Assembly (NCBI GenBank): GCA_965198855.1
Contig: CBDAPZ010000002.1
Coordinates: 372,001-436,000, forward strand
Reading direction: 5' to 3'
Length of the DNA: 64,000 nucleotides
Origin: BOG-908 sp965198855
Lineage (GTDB): Bacteria > Pseudomonadota > Alphaproteobacteria > Acetobacterales > Acetobacteraceae
The notes under the pieces were generated by a model. That model saw nothing but the letters and a program-made list of their open reading frames with translations, ran no database searches and was not told the DNA's origin. The position numbers and the translations under genes were made by a program. Positions 1 through 9,688 of this stretch are shown here, piece after piece. Every line of letters starts with the position of its first letter. Positions within the stretch are counted from its first letter, which is position 1.

Positions 1-315
1 ATGGCCACCGATCCGCCCTTTGACCGTGCCGTCGCTCTTGCCTGCACGCTGCAGACGCTGCGGGGGCGGTATCTGCACTTTCAGTGCGGCCAGTGCATGT
101 GCAGCAATGATCTCACAGCTATCAAGATGATGCTGACGGAGCGGCCGCTCCGGGCATCGCAGACGCTGGCGGACGCGATCGTTCATCTGAGGTGCGAGAG
201 CTGCAAGACACGACCGGTGAGGATTGCGCTCCTAGAGACCGCTTACGGATGCCTCGGGCCGGATGATGGAGGGCCGCGGGATAAGGGGTGGCGGCTGGAG
301 CTGCATTCAGCATAA
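1..315 (+). CDS. Small cysteine-rich hypothetical protein (possibly 5'-truncated by the window edge)
   Basis: An open frame begins with ATG at the first base of the window and gives 104 residues, so the true start may lie upstream. Two CxxC pairs (C29/C32 with C34, and C65/C68) suggest a small zinc-binding fold such as a zinc ribbon. No catalytic motif or signal peptide is visible. I do not recognise the family. The gene is followed by a spacer and the terminator of the oppositely oriented tRNA, so it is probably the last gene of an operon outside the window. It could be a regulator or an accessory zinc protein, but that is a guess from the cysteines only. Confidence 0.55.
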   Translation: MATDPPFDRAVALACTLQTLRGRYLHFQCGQCMCSNDLTAIKMMLTERPLRASQTLADAIVHLRCESCKTRPVRIALLETAYGCLGPDDGGPRDKGWRLELHSA

Positions 316-423
316 GCAGCGATATTCGTCGCACCCATGTCGCACCCATGTCGCACGGACTGGCCGGCATTGTGCGTAAATCATTGAGATTGCTTGTGAT
401 TACCTGCGACACGCTGCGACATG

Positions 424-445
424 AAAAAGGCGGCCGAAGCCGCCT
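424..445 (-). terminator. Rho-independent terminator of tRNA-Met
   Basis: Read on the minus strand, GGCGGC-TTCG-GCCGCC is followed directly by five T. It is a perfect 6-bp stem with a UUCG tetraloop, about 40 bases past the tRNA 3' end. Confidence 0.85.
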
Positions 446-483
446 CTATATCTCATAACCCATTGTATCTATTAGGTTCCGGA

Positions 484-558
484 TGGTAGCGACGGGGTGA
501 CTTGAACACCCGACCAAGGGATTATGATTCCCCTGCTCTACCGCTGAGCTACGTCGCC
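484..558 (-). tRNA. tRNA-Met (anticodon CAT), CCA encoded
   Basis: The minus strand folds into a complete 75-nt cloverleaf: 7-bp acceptor stem (first pair G-U), D arm with AGCGGTA loop, 5-bp anticodon stem with loop ATCATAA, T arm with TTCAAGT loop, and an encoded CCA end. The anticodon is CAT. The body resembles elongator methionine tRNA of alphaproteobacteria, and the first pair is not the unpaired C-A of an initiator. A CAT anticodon could also belong to a lysidine-modified tRNA-Ile2, but the overall sequence favours Met. Confidence 0.93.
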
Positions 559-636
559 ATCCGTGCGGAGCGCGGGCTTCTAGCTTTTGATGGGCGGGCA
601 AGTCAACTCGGGCACACCCCTCATCCAGCCAGCCGA

Positions 637-969
637 TCAGGTTTCCGGCTCGTCCCCGTCCGGCTCGACTTCCAGCTCGCCACCGATCGCGTCGGCATCG
701 TCATCGAGATCAGAGGTGTCTTCCAGCACGCCATCTTCGGCCTCGTCATCGGCGGCCTCGACTTCGACGTCTGTTTCGGCGTCCTCGACCACCGCAGCCT
801 TCTTTGGCTTGCGCAGCTCGGCAACGTTGCCGCCGCGGCGCACCTTCGGCTGTTCGATAGGCTGCTCGGTGCCGCATTTCGGGCAGACCGCAGGCGACTT
901 GGAAAGATCGTAGAAACGCGTGCTGCACGAGACACAAATGCGCTTCAATCCGAGTTCTGGCTTGACCAT
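637..969 (-). CDS. FYDLN-type acidic zinc-ribbon protein (TIGR02300 family)
   Basis: This 110-residue protein starts with a zinc-ribbon-like core with cysteines C12-x2-C15 and C29-x2-C32, and contains the signature RFYDL just after the second cysteine. The C-terminal half is almost entirely acidic and low-complexity (Asp/Glu runs). This matches the FYDLN_acid family, a conserved alphaproteobacterial protein of unknown function that commonly sits beside aroA, as here where aroA is divergent at 1288. The acidic tail suggests a nucleic-acid-mimic or protein-binding role, which is speculation. Family assignment is confident; function is unknown. Confidence 0.88.
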   Translation of the reverse strand: MVKPELGLKRICVSCSTRFYDLSKSPAVCPKCGTEQPIEQPKVRRGGNVAELRKPKKAAVVEDAETDVEVEAADDEAEDGVLEDTSDLDDDADAIGGELEVEPDGDEPET

Positions 970-1044
970 GCGTAACCTTTTATACGCGAAAGGGGCGCGC
1001 CCATGCCATGAGGCGGTAGGCTTGTCAAACGGCTAAGCGCAGCG

Positions 1045-1251
1045 AGAAAGGCCAGGGGCTCTGCCCCTGGACCCCGCTGGGGGATGACCCCCCAAGACCC
1101 TCGCGATCTGAAGGCAAGCAGGAAGGGGGCATGACTCGCACGGCCCCTCGACCCGACCTGCATGCACCCTCCTGCTTGCCTTCGAATAATGGCAGTCCAG
1201 GGGGCCTCCCCCTGGCGGGTCCAGGGGGCAGAGCCCCTTGGCCTTTCTTCC
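1045..1251. repeat. Long GC-rich palindromic element, copy 1 (family B)
   Basis: About 85-base arms are inverted copies of each other around a spacer of about 30 bases. Both arms carry GGCC-A-GGGGCTCTGCCCC near the outer end and GAAGGCAAGCAGGA near the inner end. The spacer CTCGACCCGACC recurs in copy 2 near 17.0 kb. It fills the gap between the divergent FYDLN gene and aroA. Short frames inside it are not credible genes. Confidence 0.8.
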
Positions 1252-1287
1252 TTCACCTCACCGTTTCACCATGCTAACCGCCGCGGA

Positions 1288-2613
1288 ATGACCATTCCTC
1301 GTCCACTAACCGCGCACCGGGCTGGCCCGCTTGCCGGCGCCATCACCGTTCCCGGCGACAAGTCCATCTCCCATCGCGCCCTCATGCTTTCGGCATTGGC
1401 AATTGGCCGCACGCGCATCACCGGGCTGCTTGAGGGCGAGGATGTGTTGCGCACCGAGGCTGCGATGCGTCGGCTTGGCGCGCGGATTGCGCGCGATGCG
1501 GATGGCGCATGGGTGGTGGATGGCGTTGGGATCGGCGGGCTTACGGAGCCTGACGACGTTCTGGACATGGGCAATTCGGGCACAGCCGCTCGGCTGCTGT
1601 CCGGGATCTTGGCCACGCATCCGATATTTTCAGTCATCACCGGCGATGCGAGCCTGCGCCGCCGGCCGATGGCGCGGGTGATCACGCCGTTGAGCGGCAC
1701 CGGCGCCCAATTTTTCGCGCGTGCAGGTGGCCGGCTGCCGCTGGCGATACGCGGGGCGGCCGAGCCGATGCCGATCAACTACCGTATGCCGGTGGCGTCC
1801 GCACAGGTGAAGTCTGCCATCCTGCTCGCCGGGCTCAACACGCGCGGTCAAACGCGCGTGGAGGAACCGGTGCCGACGCGCGACCACACGGAGAACATGC
1901 TGCGTCATTTCGGCGCCGAGATCCTGGTGGAGCACGAGGGCACCGGCCGGGTGATCACGCTGACCGGCCAGCCTGAACTGCGCGCCGCCGATATCGTAGT
2001 ACCGGGCGACCCTTCTTCCGCCGCCTTCCCGCTGGTGGCCGCCCTTCTGGTGGACGGCTCGAGCACAACTGTGCGGGGTGTCGGGCTCAATCCGCTGCGT
2101 ACCGGCCTCCTCAGCGCGCTGTCGGCGATGGGTGCCAGGCTAAGCATTTCGAACGAGCGCATAGAGGGCGGCGAGATGGTGGGCGACATCACTGCGGAGG
2201 CAAGCCGGCTGCAGGCAGCCAATACGTCGCCCGACCTCGCACCCAGCATGATCGACGAGTTCCCCATCCTGGCCGTTGCCTGTGCCTTCGCCGAGGGCAC
2301 CAGCCGCCTGTGTGGCCTGGGCGAATTACGGGTAAAGGAGAGCGACCGCCTGGCTGCCACCGCTGCCTTGCTCGAAGCCAATGGCGTGCGTGTCGCCATC
2401 GAAGGTGACGATCTGCTGGTGTTCGGTGCCGGCCGCGCGATCCCTGGCGGCGGCAAGGTGATCACCCACATGGACCACCGTCTGGCGATGAGTGCGCTGG
2501 TGGCCGGCATGGCGTCGGAAAACCCGGTGCAGGTGGATGATGTGGTCTTTATCGAGACCAGCTTTCCCGGGTTTGTGGAGCTGATGGCCTTGCTCGGCGG
2601 CATCTTCTCATGA
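1288..2613 (+). CDS. aroA: 3-phosphoshikimate 1-carboxyvinyltransferase (EPSP synthase)
   Basis: Joins shikimate-3-phosphate and phosphoenolpyruvate in aromatic amino acid synthesis. The 441-residue protein opens with the substrate-binding signature PGDKSISHRALMLSALA, followed by GNSGTAARLL and near the C-terminus RVKESDRLAA. The GNSGTAARLL form resembles the class II enzymes described from alphaproteobacteria rather than the E. coli type, an inference from motif only. Upstream in-frame codons from 1162 run through a palindromic repeat, so ATG 1288, just before the conserved N-terminus, is the better start. It overlaps cmk by four bases (ATGA), so the two are translationally coupled. Confidence 0.96.
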   Translation: MTIPRPLTAHRAGPLAGAITVPGDKSISHRALMLSALAIGRTRITGLLEGEDVLRTEAAMRRLGARIARDADGAWVVDGVGIGGLTEPDDVLDMGNSGTAARLLSGILATHPIFSVITGDASLRRRPMARVITPLSGTGAQFFARAGGRLPLAIRGAAEPMPINYRMPVASAQVKSAILLAGLNTRGQTRVEEPVPTRDHTENMLRHFGAEILVEHEGTGRVITLTGQPELRAADIVVPGDPSSAAFPLVAALLVDGSSTTVRGVGLNPLRTGLLSALSAMGARLSISNERIEGGEMVGDITAEASRLQAANTSPDLAPSMIDEFPILAVACAFAEGTSRLCGLGELRVKESDRLAATAALLEANGVRVAIEGDDLLVFGAGRAIPGGGKVITHMDHRLAMSALVAGMASENPVQVDDVVFIETSFPGFVELMALLGGIFS

Positions 2614-3257
2614 ACGCGAAACGGATCGTCGCCATCGATGGCCCGGCGGCGGCCGGCAAGGGCACACTCGCGCGCCGCCTCGCTGCCTTTCTGGATCTGC
2701 CTTACCTGGATACCGGCCTACTTTACCGTGCGGTGGCGCGCCGGCTGCTGGATGCGTCTCAAAGTGCCGGCGTCCCGGAGTTGGCGATCGCGCAGGCCGA
2801 GGCATTGACGCCGGCGGATCTGGCGCGGGGCGACTTGCGCACGCCCGAAGTCGATCGCATGGCACCGGCCGTAGCCTCCATCCCCGGCGTACGCGCCGCC
2901 CTCCTCGCCTTCCAGCGCAATTTCGGCGTGTCCCAGGGCGCGGTTCTGGACGGACGCGACATCGGCACCATCATCTTCCCCCAGGCTGACGCCAAGTTCT
3001 TCGTCACCGCCAGCGTGGAGGCACGGGCGCGCCGCCGCTGGCTTGAACTCCAACAGCGCGGCGTGGAAGCGGATTTCACCACCGTCGCAGACGACATGGC
3101 GGCGCGCGACGCTGCCGACGCCTCGCGCGAAGCAGCCCCCCTGCGCGCGGCCGACGATGCGGTGGCGATCGATACGACGACGCTCGATGCTGATGCGGCG
3201 TTTGCCAAAGTGGTCGGCGTATTGCGAACAGCCGGCTGGACTTTGCCGCCCGCGTAA
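2610..3257 (+). CDS. cmk: Cytidylate kinase
   Basis: Phosphorylates CMP and dCMP with ATP. The P-loop GPAAAGKGT is at residues 10-18, followed by the conserved YLDTGLLYRAVA stretch, the GRDIGTIIFP motif and a LID segment RDAADASREAAPLRAADDA. At 215 residues it is of normal length. It overlaps the end of aroA by four bases and sits before rpsA, the standard aroA-cmk-rpsA order of proteobacteria. Confidence 0.96.
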   Translation: MNAKRIVAIDGPAAAGKGTLARRLAAFLDLPYLDTGLLYRAVARRLLDASQSAGVPELAIAQAEALTPADLARGDLRTPEVDRMAPAVASIPGVRAALLAFQRNFGVSQGAVLDGRDIGTIIFPQADAKFFVTASVEARARRRWLELQQRGVEADFTTVADDMAARDAADASREAAPLRAADDAVAIDTTTLDADAAFAKVVGVLRTAGWTLPPA

Positions 3258-3469
3258 CGACTGGTTGCAGCTTCTGCTTGACTCTGCGGCAATCAGGCCT
3301 ATTTCTGGGCCTCGTCCAGGTCCAGCCACTCGGCTCAGGGCCTGTTTTCGTTCAACCCATATCCGCCCTTCAGCGGATAAGCCGTTTGCCACGCGCAACA
3401 GCGCGGCAGGCGCATACCACTGACCGAGCCCGCGTGCCGGGCCGCTCACAACAGGATTTTTACCGCCTC

Positions 3470-5200
3470 ATGGCTTCATCCGCCGCTTCCAACGTTCTTG
3501 AACGTCCAGTCCCCGCCCATGGCGAGGAAGATTTTGCCTCCCTTCTCGACGAGACCCTTGGCCGCGATAGCGGCTTTGATGGCTCCGTCGTCACCGGCCG
3601 CGTGGTCCGACTCACCGATGAATTCGCGATCGTCGATGTCGGCCTGAAATCCGAGGGCCGCGTCGCCCTGAAGGAATTCACCGCTCCCGGCCAGAAACCC
3701 GAAATCAAGCCGGGCGACCTGATCGAGCTGTTCGTCGAGCGTTACGAGGACCGCGACGGTTCCATCGTGCTCTCGCGCGAAAAAGCCCGCCGCGAAGAAG
3801 CCTGGACGCTGCTGGAGCGCAGCTTTGAAGGCAACCAGCGCGTCAACGGCACCATCTATGGCCGCGTCAAAGGCGGCTTCACCGTCGACCTCGGCGGCGC
3901 AGTGGCCTTCCTGCCTGGCAGCCAGGTCGATATCCGCCCGGTGCGCGACGTCGGCCCCTTGATGGGCGTGCCGCAGCCGTTCCAGATCCTCAAGATGGAC
4001 CGCGCACGTGGCAACATCGTCGTCTCGCGCCGTGCGGTGCTCGAAGAGACCCGCGCCGAGCAGCGCAGCGAGCTGATCCAGGGCCTGAAAGAGGGCATGA
4101 TCCTCGACGGCGTGGTCAAGAACATTACCGATTACGGCGCCTTCGTGGACCTCGGCGGCGTTGATGGCCTGCTGCACGTGACCGACATCGCGTGGCGCCG
4201 TATCAACCACCCGGCCGAAGCCTTGCAGATCGGCCAGGCGGTGCGCGTGCAGGTGATCCGCTTCAATGCGGACACGCAGCGCATCAGCCTCGGCATGAAG
4301 CAGCTGGAAGTCGATCCCTGGGAAGGCGTGGGCGAAAAATACCCGGCTGGTGGGCATTTCTCCGGCCGCGTGACGAACATCACCGATTACGGCGCCTTCG
4401 TTGAGCTCGAGGCCGGCGTCGAGGGCCTGGTGCATGTGAGCGAGATGTCCTGGACGAAGAAGAACGTCCATCCGGGCAAGATCGTCGCCACCAGCCAGGA
4501 AGTCGATGTGATGGTGCTGGACGTCGATTCGTCCAAGCGCCGCATTTCGCTCGGCATCAAGCAGGTGCAGCGCAATCCGTGGGAGCAGTTCGCCGAAGAG
4601 CATCCGGTGGGCAGCACGGTCGAAGGCGATGTGCGCAACATCACCGAGTTCGGCCTGTTCATTGGCCTGGCACCCGAGATCGACGGCATGGTCCACATGT
4701 CCGACATCAGCTGGGACGAAGCCGGCGAGACGGCGATCAACCAGTACGAGAAGGGGGCGATGGTCACCGCCCGCGTGCTGGATGTGGATGTCGAGAAGGA
4801 ACGTATTTCGCTCGGCATCAAGCAGCTGCAGGAAGATCCGTTCGCGGAGAGCCTGAGCAAGGTGAAGAAGGGTGAGATCGTCACCTGTATCGTCACCGCG
4901 GTTCAGGCGAATGGCATCGAAGTGAAGGTGGACGACGTTCTCACCGGCTTCATCCGCCGCGCCGAACTCTCCCGCGAGAAGAGCGACCAGCGTCCCGACC
5001 GCTTCGCGGTTGGCGAAAAGGTGGATGCCAAGATCACCGCGATCGACCGCGCCGCCCGCAAACTTTCGCTCACGATCAAGGGCAAGGAAGTCGAGGAAGA
5101 CAAGGTGGCCATGGCCGAATACGGCACCACGGATAGCGGTGCCTCTCTCGGCGACATCCTGGGTGCCGCGATCCGTCGTCGCAATCAGACGACCGAGTAA
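3470..5200 (+). CDS. rpsA: 30S ribosomal protein S1
   Basis: This 576-residue protein consists of six S1 OB-fold repeats. The recurring motifs are ITDYGAFVDLGGVDGLLHV and its variants, ending with a weaker sixth copy around residues 455-535. S1 binds mRNA on the small subunit and helps initiation. The frame is open from 3278, but that part has no similarity to S1. ATG 3470 (MASSAASN) gives the usual alphaproteobacterial N-terminus and length. The 211-base leader between cmk and this start has no gene; it holds a small ATCCGC/GCGGAT hairpin near 3360 that could be regulatory. A strong terminator follows at 5245. Confidence 0.95.
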   Translation: MASSAASNVLERPVPAHGEEDFASLLDETLGRDSGFDGSVVTGRVVRLTDEFAIVDVGLKSEGRVALKEFTAPGQKPEIKPGDLIELFVERYEDRDGSIVLSREKARREEAWTLLERSFEGNQRVNGTIYGRVKGGFTVDLGGAVAFLPGSQVDIRPVRDVGPLMGVPQPFQILKMDRARGNIVVSRRAVLEETRAEQRSELIQGLKEGMILDGVVKNITDYGAFVDLGGVDGLLHVTDIAWRRINHPAEALQIGQAVRVQVIRFNADTQRISLGMKQLEVDPWEGVGEKYPAGGHFSGRVTNITDYGAFVELEAGVEGLVHVSEMSWTKKNVHPGKIVATSQEVDVMVLDVDSSKRRISLGIKQVQRNPWEQFAEEHPVGSTVEGDVRNITEFGLFIGLAPEIDGMVHMSDISWDEAGETAINQYEKGAMVTARVLDVDVEKERISLGIKQLQEDPFAESLSKVKKGEIVTCIVTAVQANGIEVKVDDVLTGFIRRAELSREKSDQRPDRFAVGEKVDAKITAIDRAARKLSLTIKGKEVEEDKVAMAEYGTTDSGASLGDILGAAIRRRNQTTE

Positions 5201-5244
5201 CGCTAGGTGGGTTGCTCTCGGGCGACCCACCAACTGGCGCGAAA

Positions 5245-5280
5245 AACCCGGCGAAGGACATTCCTTCACCGGGTTTTTTT
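5245..5280 (+). terminator. Rho-independent terminator after rpsA
   Basis: A stem AACCCGG-CGAAGG pairs with CCTTCA-CCGGGTT around a five-base loop and is followed by seven T. It lies 45 bases after the rpsA stop. Confidence 0.9.
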
Positions 5281-5295
5281 ATGCTCGCCGCAGCT

Positions 5296-5363
5296 GTAGG
5301 GTGGGGATGCCCACCAGCGTGCTGAGCGCCGGCAAGATGGATGGTCGGTACTGCCCACCCTAC
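5296..5363. repeat. Inverted repeat GTAGGGTGGG ... CCCACCCTAC
   Basis: Perfect 10-base inverted arms (5296-5305 and 5354-5363) bracket 48 bases in the gap between the rpsA terminator and sppA. The motif looks like a short extragenic palindrome. A fragment of similar sequence (TAGGTGGG ... CCCACCA) occurs at 5206-5232. Confidence 0.55.
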
Positions 5364-5392
5364 GATGCCGCATTCGTTCATAAGAGGATCCC

Positions 5393-6304
5393 ATGGCGCT
5401 TGAAGCCGATACCCTGATCGATCGCCGTCACCTCAAGCGACGCCTGCTTTTCTGGCGTATCCTCGCCGTCTGCGCTCTCGTGCTGGCCGCAGTGGTCGCC
5501 GTGCCGCACGGCACCCATCTCGGCGGCCAGCACATCGCCCGTTACACCATCTCAGGGGTGATAGGCGGCGGCCACGACGAGATCGAAGCGCTTGACGAAC
5601 TGCGCAAGAATGCTTCCGTGAGCGCCGTCGTGCTGCATCTCGATACGCCAGGCGGCGAAGTCGCCGGTGGCGAGGGCATCCATGATGCGGTGGTGCAATT
5701 GGCGGCCGCCAAGCCGGTCGTCACCGTGATGGACGGCATGGCCGCCTCCGCCGGCTACATGATCGCCGTCGCCGCCCCCCACATCGTCGCCCGCGAGAGC
5801 ACCCTCACCGGCTCGGTCGGCGTTCTGATGGAGTTTGGCGACGTCTCCGGCCTGCTCGAAAAACTCGGCATCAAGGCCGACCAGCTCGTCTCCGGCCCAC
5901 TCAAAGGCCAGCCCAGTTTCACCCAGCCACTCTCCGCACCCGGCCGCGAATATCTGCAGGCACTGGTGGCGGATCTCTACGACCAATTCGTCCAGATCGT
6001 CGCCAAAGGCCGCCACATGGATGCCGACAAGGTGCGCAGCCTCGCCGATGGCCGCGCCTATTCCGGTCGCCAGGCGCTCGCGAACGGCCTGGTCGACGAG
6101 ATCGGCGGCGAGCATGAAGCCGTCGCATGGCTCGAAAAATCCCGTCACGTGACCACCGGTTTGCCGGTGGACGATGTGGTGAAAGGTACGTGGACACAGC
6201 GAATGATGCAGGGCAGCATGGAGGAACTGATCGTATCCGCCAGGCAATCACTGCGCGTTGACGGCGTTTTGGCACTCTGGCAGCCTTCGATCACGCGCGA
6301 ATAG
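5393..6304 (+). CDS. sppA: Signal peptide peptidase SppA, inner-membrane serine protease
   Basis: Degrades cleaved signal peptides at the periplasmic face of the inner membrane. One membrane helix spans about residues 19-40. The catalytic Ser is S119 in MAASAGYM and the general base Lys is K171 in SGPLKGQPSF, the Ser-Lys dyad of peptidase family S49. At 303 residues it is the short, single-domain form common in alphaproteobacteria. ihfB follows, giving the usual rpsA/sppA/ihfB neighbourhood. Confidence 0.93.
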   Translation: MALEADTLIDRRHLKRRLLFWRILAVCALVLAAVVAVPHGTHLGGQHIARYTISGVIGGGHDEIEALDELRKNASVSAVVLHLDTPGGEVAGGEGIHDAVVQLAAAKPVVTVMDGMAASAGYMIAVAAPHIVARESTLTGSVGVLMEFGDVSGLLEKLGIKADQLVSGPLKGQPSFTQPLSAPGREYLQALVADLYDQFVQIVAKGRHMDADKVRSLADGRAYSGRQALANGLVDEIGGEHEAVAWLEKSRHVTTGLPVDDVVKGTWTQRMMQGSMEELIVSARQSLRVDGVLALWQPSITRE

Positions 6305-6346
6305 GGAGCGGGTTGCGCCAGAAGGGCGCAGCCTCGGGGTGGGGCA

Positions 6347-6664
6347 ATGACGAGATCTGAGCTGATCGCTGAACTGGCTGCTGCCAATCCGCATCTGCGT
6401 GGAGGGGACGTCGAACTGATCGTCGGCACCGTGTTCGACGAAATCTCCCTAGCCCTCACCCGCGGCGAACGCGTGGAACTGCGCGGATTTGGCGCCTTCA
6501 CGGTGAAAAAACGCGATGCACGCACGGGACGTAACCCTCGCACCGGCGAGGCCGTGCCCGTTGATGAAAAAGCCGTGCCGTTCTTCAAGGCGGGCAAGGA
6601 ATTGCGGGAGCGGGTGAACAAGGTGTTGGCGGCCAAGCCGGCCCGGGCGAAAATGAGTGCGTAG
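6347..6664 (+). CDS. ihfB: Integration host factor beta subunit
   Basis: This 105-residue HU/IHF-fold DNA-bending protein starts MTRSELIAELAAANPHL, the usual beta-subunit N-terminus. The beta-arm carries RTGRNPRTGEAVPVDEK, with the Pro that intercalates into DNA, and the C-terminal helix reads PFFKAGKELRERV. It would pair with IHF-alpha, not in this window. Its stop codon is followed within nine bases by an A/T-rich palindrome (6673-6708), which may end the transcript. Confidence 0.93.
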   Translation: MTRSELIAELAAANPHLRGGDVELIVGTVFDEISLALTRGERVELRGFGAFTVKKRDARTGRNPRTGEAVPVDEKAVPFFKAGKELRERVNKVLAAKPARAKMSA

Positions 6665-6672
6665 AAGCAAGG

Positions 6673-6708
6673 CCTTCTTTTTTGAAAAAAAGAAGCAAAA
6701 ATCTTTTG
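6673..6708 (-). repeat. A/T-rich double palindrome, copy 1 (family A)
   Basis: Stem CTTCTTTTTT / AAAAAAGAAG followed by CAAAAATCTTTTG. It lies just after ihfB and reads in the minus orientation of the family consensus. Confidence 0.85.
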
Positions 6709-6758
6709 CCGCTTAGGCGCGCTTTGCGGGCAATGCCGTTTCCGGATAATTAGCATTC

Positions 6759-7085
6759 ATGCTTCGGATCATCCTTCTTCTACCGTTCCTGATCGTTCTG
6801 GTGGCCTTCGCGCTGTCCAATCAGCAGACGGTGACACTCGGTATGTGGCCTACCGATCTTACCGTTGATGCACCTTTGTCCATCTCGGTGCTCATCGCAG
6901 CCGGCGTGTTCTTCTTTCTCGGCGCCTTGTTCGTCTGGTTCGGCTCGGTGGCAGCACGCGGACGCGCAGCGCGGGCGGAACGACGCGCCGCCGCCCTCGA
7001 AGCGGAGCTGAAAGCCCGCAACGCAGTGCCACCGAACACCACGCGCATGAACATGGTGGTGCCAGCCCTCGCCGGGCCGAAATGA
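6759..7085 (+). CDS. LapA-domain (DUF1049) small membrane protein
   Basis: This 108-residue protein has two hydrophobic helices (about residues 2-20 and 43-66) and a basic, Ala/Glu-rich cytoplasmic tail with coiled-coil character (RAARAERRAAALEAELKA). The phrase FALSNQQTVTLGMWP between the helices matches the LapA domain (YciS/LapA). In E. coli LapA works with LapB in LPS assembly control, but no lapB is seen here. In alphaproteobacteria it typically sits between ihfB and pyrF, as here. It overlaps pyrF by four bases. Confidence 0.85.
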   Translation: MLRIILLLPFLIVLVAFALSNQQTVTLGMWPTDLTVDAPLSISVLIAAGVFFFLGALFVWFGSVAARGRAARAERRAAALEAELKARNAVPPNTTRMNMVVPALAGPK

Positions 7086-7765
7086 CACAACGCCTGATCG
7101 TGGCGCTGGACACCGCGGACAGGCAACAGGCGCTCCTTTGGGCAGAAGCAGCCGCACCGCATTGTGGAATGTTGAAACTCGGGCTTGCGTTCTTCCTGGC
7201 AAACGGTCCCGCCGGCGTGCTCTCCATCACCCAGGCGCCGATCTTCCTCGACCTCAAGCTTCATGACATCCCCAACACAGTGGCCGGCGCGGTACGCTCG
7301 CTTGCGGCGATCGCACCCGCCATGCTGACCCTGCACGCAGCCGGGGGTGCCGCCATGATCACAGCAGCCCGGCACGCGGCCGATGAAGCCCCACGCCCGC
7401 CCAAGCTGCTCGCCGTCACCGTGCTGACCAGCCTGGATCAGCCGGCCCTCAACGCCACCGGCATTCCGGGCACTCCTTCCGACCAGGTTCTGCGCCTGGC
7501 CGACATGGCGCTCTCCAGCGGCGCTGATGGGCTGGTGTGCAGCGCGCACGAAGTCTCCGCCCTGCGCCTGCGGTTCGGCACACGCCCCCTCCTGGTGGTG
7601 CCGGGCATTCGGCCAAAGGGCGCCGCCCTCGGCGACCAGGCCCGGGTGATGACACCGCGGGAAGCGGTGCTCGCGGGCGCGGACTACATCGTGGTTGGTC
7701 GCCCGGTAACGGCAGCCGCCGATCCGGGCGCCGCGGCAAAGCTGGTCGCCTCCGAAGCGGCATGA
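7082..7765 (+). CDS. pyrF: Orotidine 5'-phosphate decarboxylase
   Basis: Last step of UMP synthesis. This 227-residue TIM barrel has LIVALDTADR at the N-terminus (first catalytic Asp), KLGLAFF, and the active-site signature FLDLKLHDIPNTV. The phosphate-binding end is GIRPKGAALGDQARV and DYIVVGRPVT. It is coupled at both ends: four-base overlaps with the LapA-like gene upstream and trpF downstream. Confidence 0.96.
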   Translation: MTQRLIVALDTADRQQALLWAEAAAPHCGMLKLGLAFFLANGPAGVLSITQAPIFLDLKLHDIPNTVAGAVRSLAAIAPAMLTLHAAGGAAMITAARHAADEAPRPPKLLAVTVLTSLDQPALNATGIPGTPSDQVLRLADMALSSGADGLVCSAHEVSALRLRFGTRPLLVVPGIRPKGAALGDQARVMTPREAVLAGADYIVVGRPVTAAADPGAAAKLVASEAA

Positions 7766-8391
7766 GTGTTCGCGTAAAGATCTGCGGCGTGAACAGCCCG
7801 GCCGCCTTCGACGCCGCGGCCGAGGCAGGGGCAGACTGGATCGGCTTCGTGTTCAGCGAGCACTCGCCCCGCTGTGTAACCCCTGCCACCGCTGCCCGCC
7901 TCTCCAACCGCCTGCTCGGCGGGCCTGCGCGCGTGGGCCTGTTCGTGGACCCGACCGACGACGAAATCGCAGAAACCCTCGACGTCGTCAGGCTGCACGC
8001 CCTCCAGCTCTATGCGCCGGTCGAGCGCATCTCGCGCATACGGGCAAAATTCGGCGTGCCGGTCTGGCGCGCCGTCGGCGTGACGTATCCGGCTGATCTA
8101 CCCGAAGGCGGCGGCATCGCAGCGGCCCTGGTGATCGAGCCCAAACCGCCGGAAGGTGCCATGCGCCCTGGCGGCAACGGCGTGGCTTTGCATTGGACGA
8201 TGCTGAAGGACTGGCACCCCACGACCACATGGCTGCTTGCCGGCGGCCTGACGCCGGAAAACGTGGCGAAGGCCATGATGGAGAGCGGCGCCCAAGCCGT
8301 TGACGTATCCTCCGGCGTGGAGAGTGCACCTGGGGTAAAAGACCCCGCGCAAATCGCCGCGTTTATCCGGGCGGCGCGCGGAAATGCCTGA
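7762..8391 (+). CDS. trpF: Phosphoribosylanthranilate isomerase
   Basis: Amadori rearrangement in tryptophan synthesis. This 209-residue barrel begins MSVRVKICGVN, with the conserved KICG. Further on it has IGFVFSEHSPRCV, LHALQLY, LLAGGLTPENV and AVDVSSGVESAPGVKD. The frame is open further upstream (from 7537), but ATG 7762, overlapping the pyrF stop, starts exactly at the conserved N-terminus. Confidence 0.96.
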   Translation: MSVRVKICGVNSPAAFDAAAEAGADWIGFVFSEHSPRCVTPATAARLSNRLLGGPARVGLFVDPTDDEIAETLDVVRLHALQLYAPVERISRIRAKFGVPVWRAVGVTYPADLPEGGGIAAALVIEPKPPEGAMRPGGNGVALHWTMLKDWHPTTTWLLAGGLTPENVAKAMMESGAQAVDVSSGVESAPGVKDPAQIAAFIRAARGNA

Positions 8392-8458
8392 CCACACCTG
8401 ACAATCCGGCCGGCCTGCGCTATCTGTCGCCTTTGGCCGAATACCCGGAGCCGCCATC

Positions 8459-9684
<1,226 letters not shown>

Positions 9685-9688
<4 letters not shown>

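Noticed and set aside
502..975. 157-residue plus-strand frame over the tRNA and FYDLN gene
   Set aside because: Begins inside the tRNA and runs antisense to the FYDLN zinc-ribbon protein.
1045..1287. Short frames inside the palindromic element before aroA, including an extended aroA start at 1162
   Set aside because: They encode Gly/Pro/Arg-rich translation of repeat sequence; aroA similarity begins at ATG 1288.
3476..5269. 597-residue open frame antisense to rpsA
   Set aside because: Composition is His/Asp/Ala-rich with no domain pattern; it mirrors the codon bias of rpsA, whose six S1 repeats are clear.
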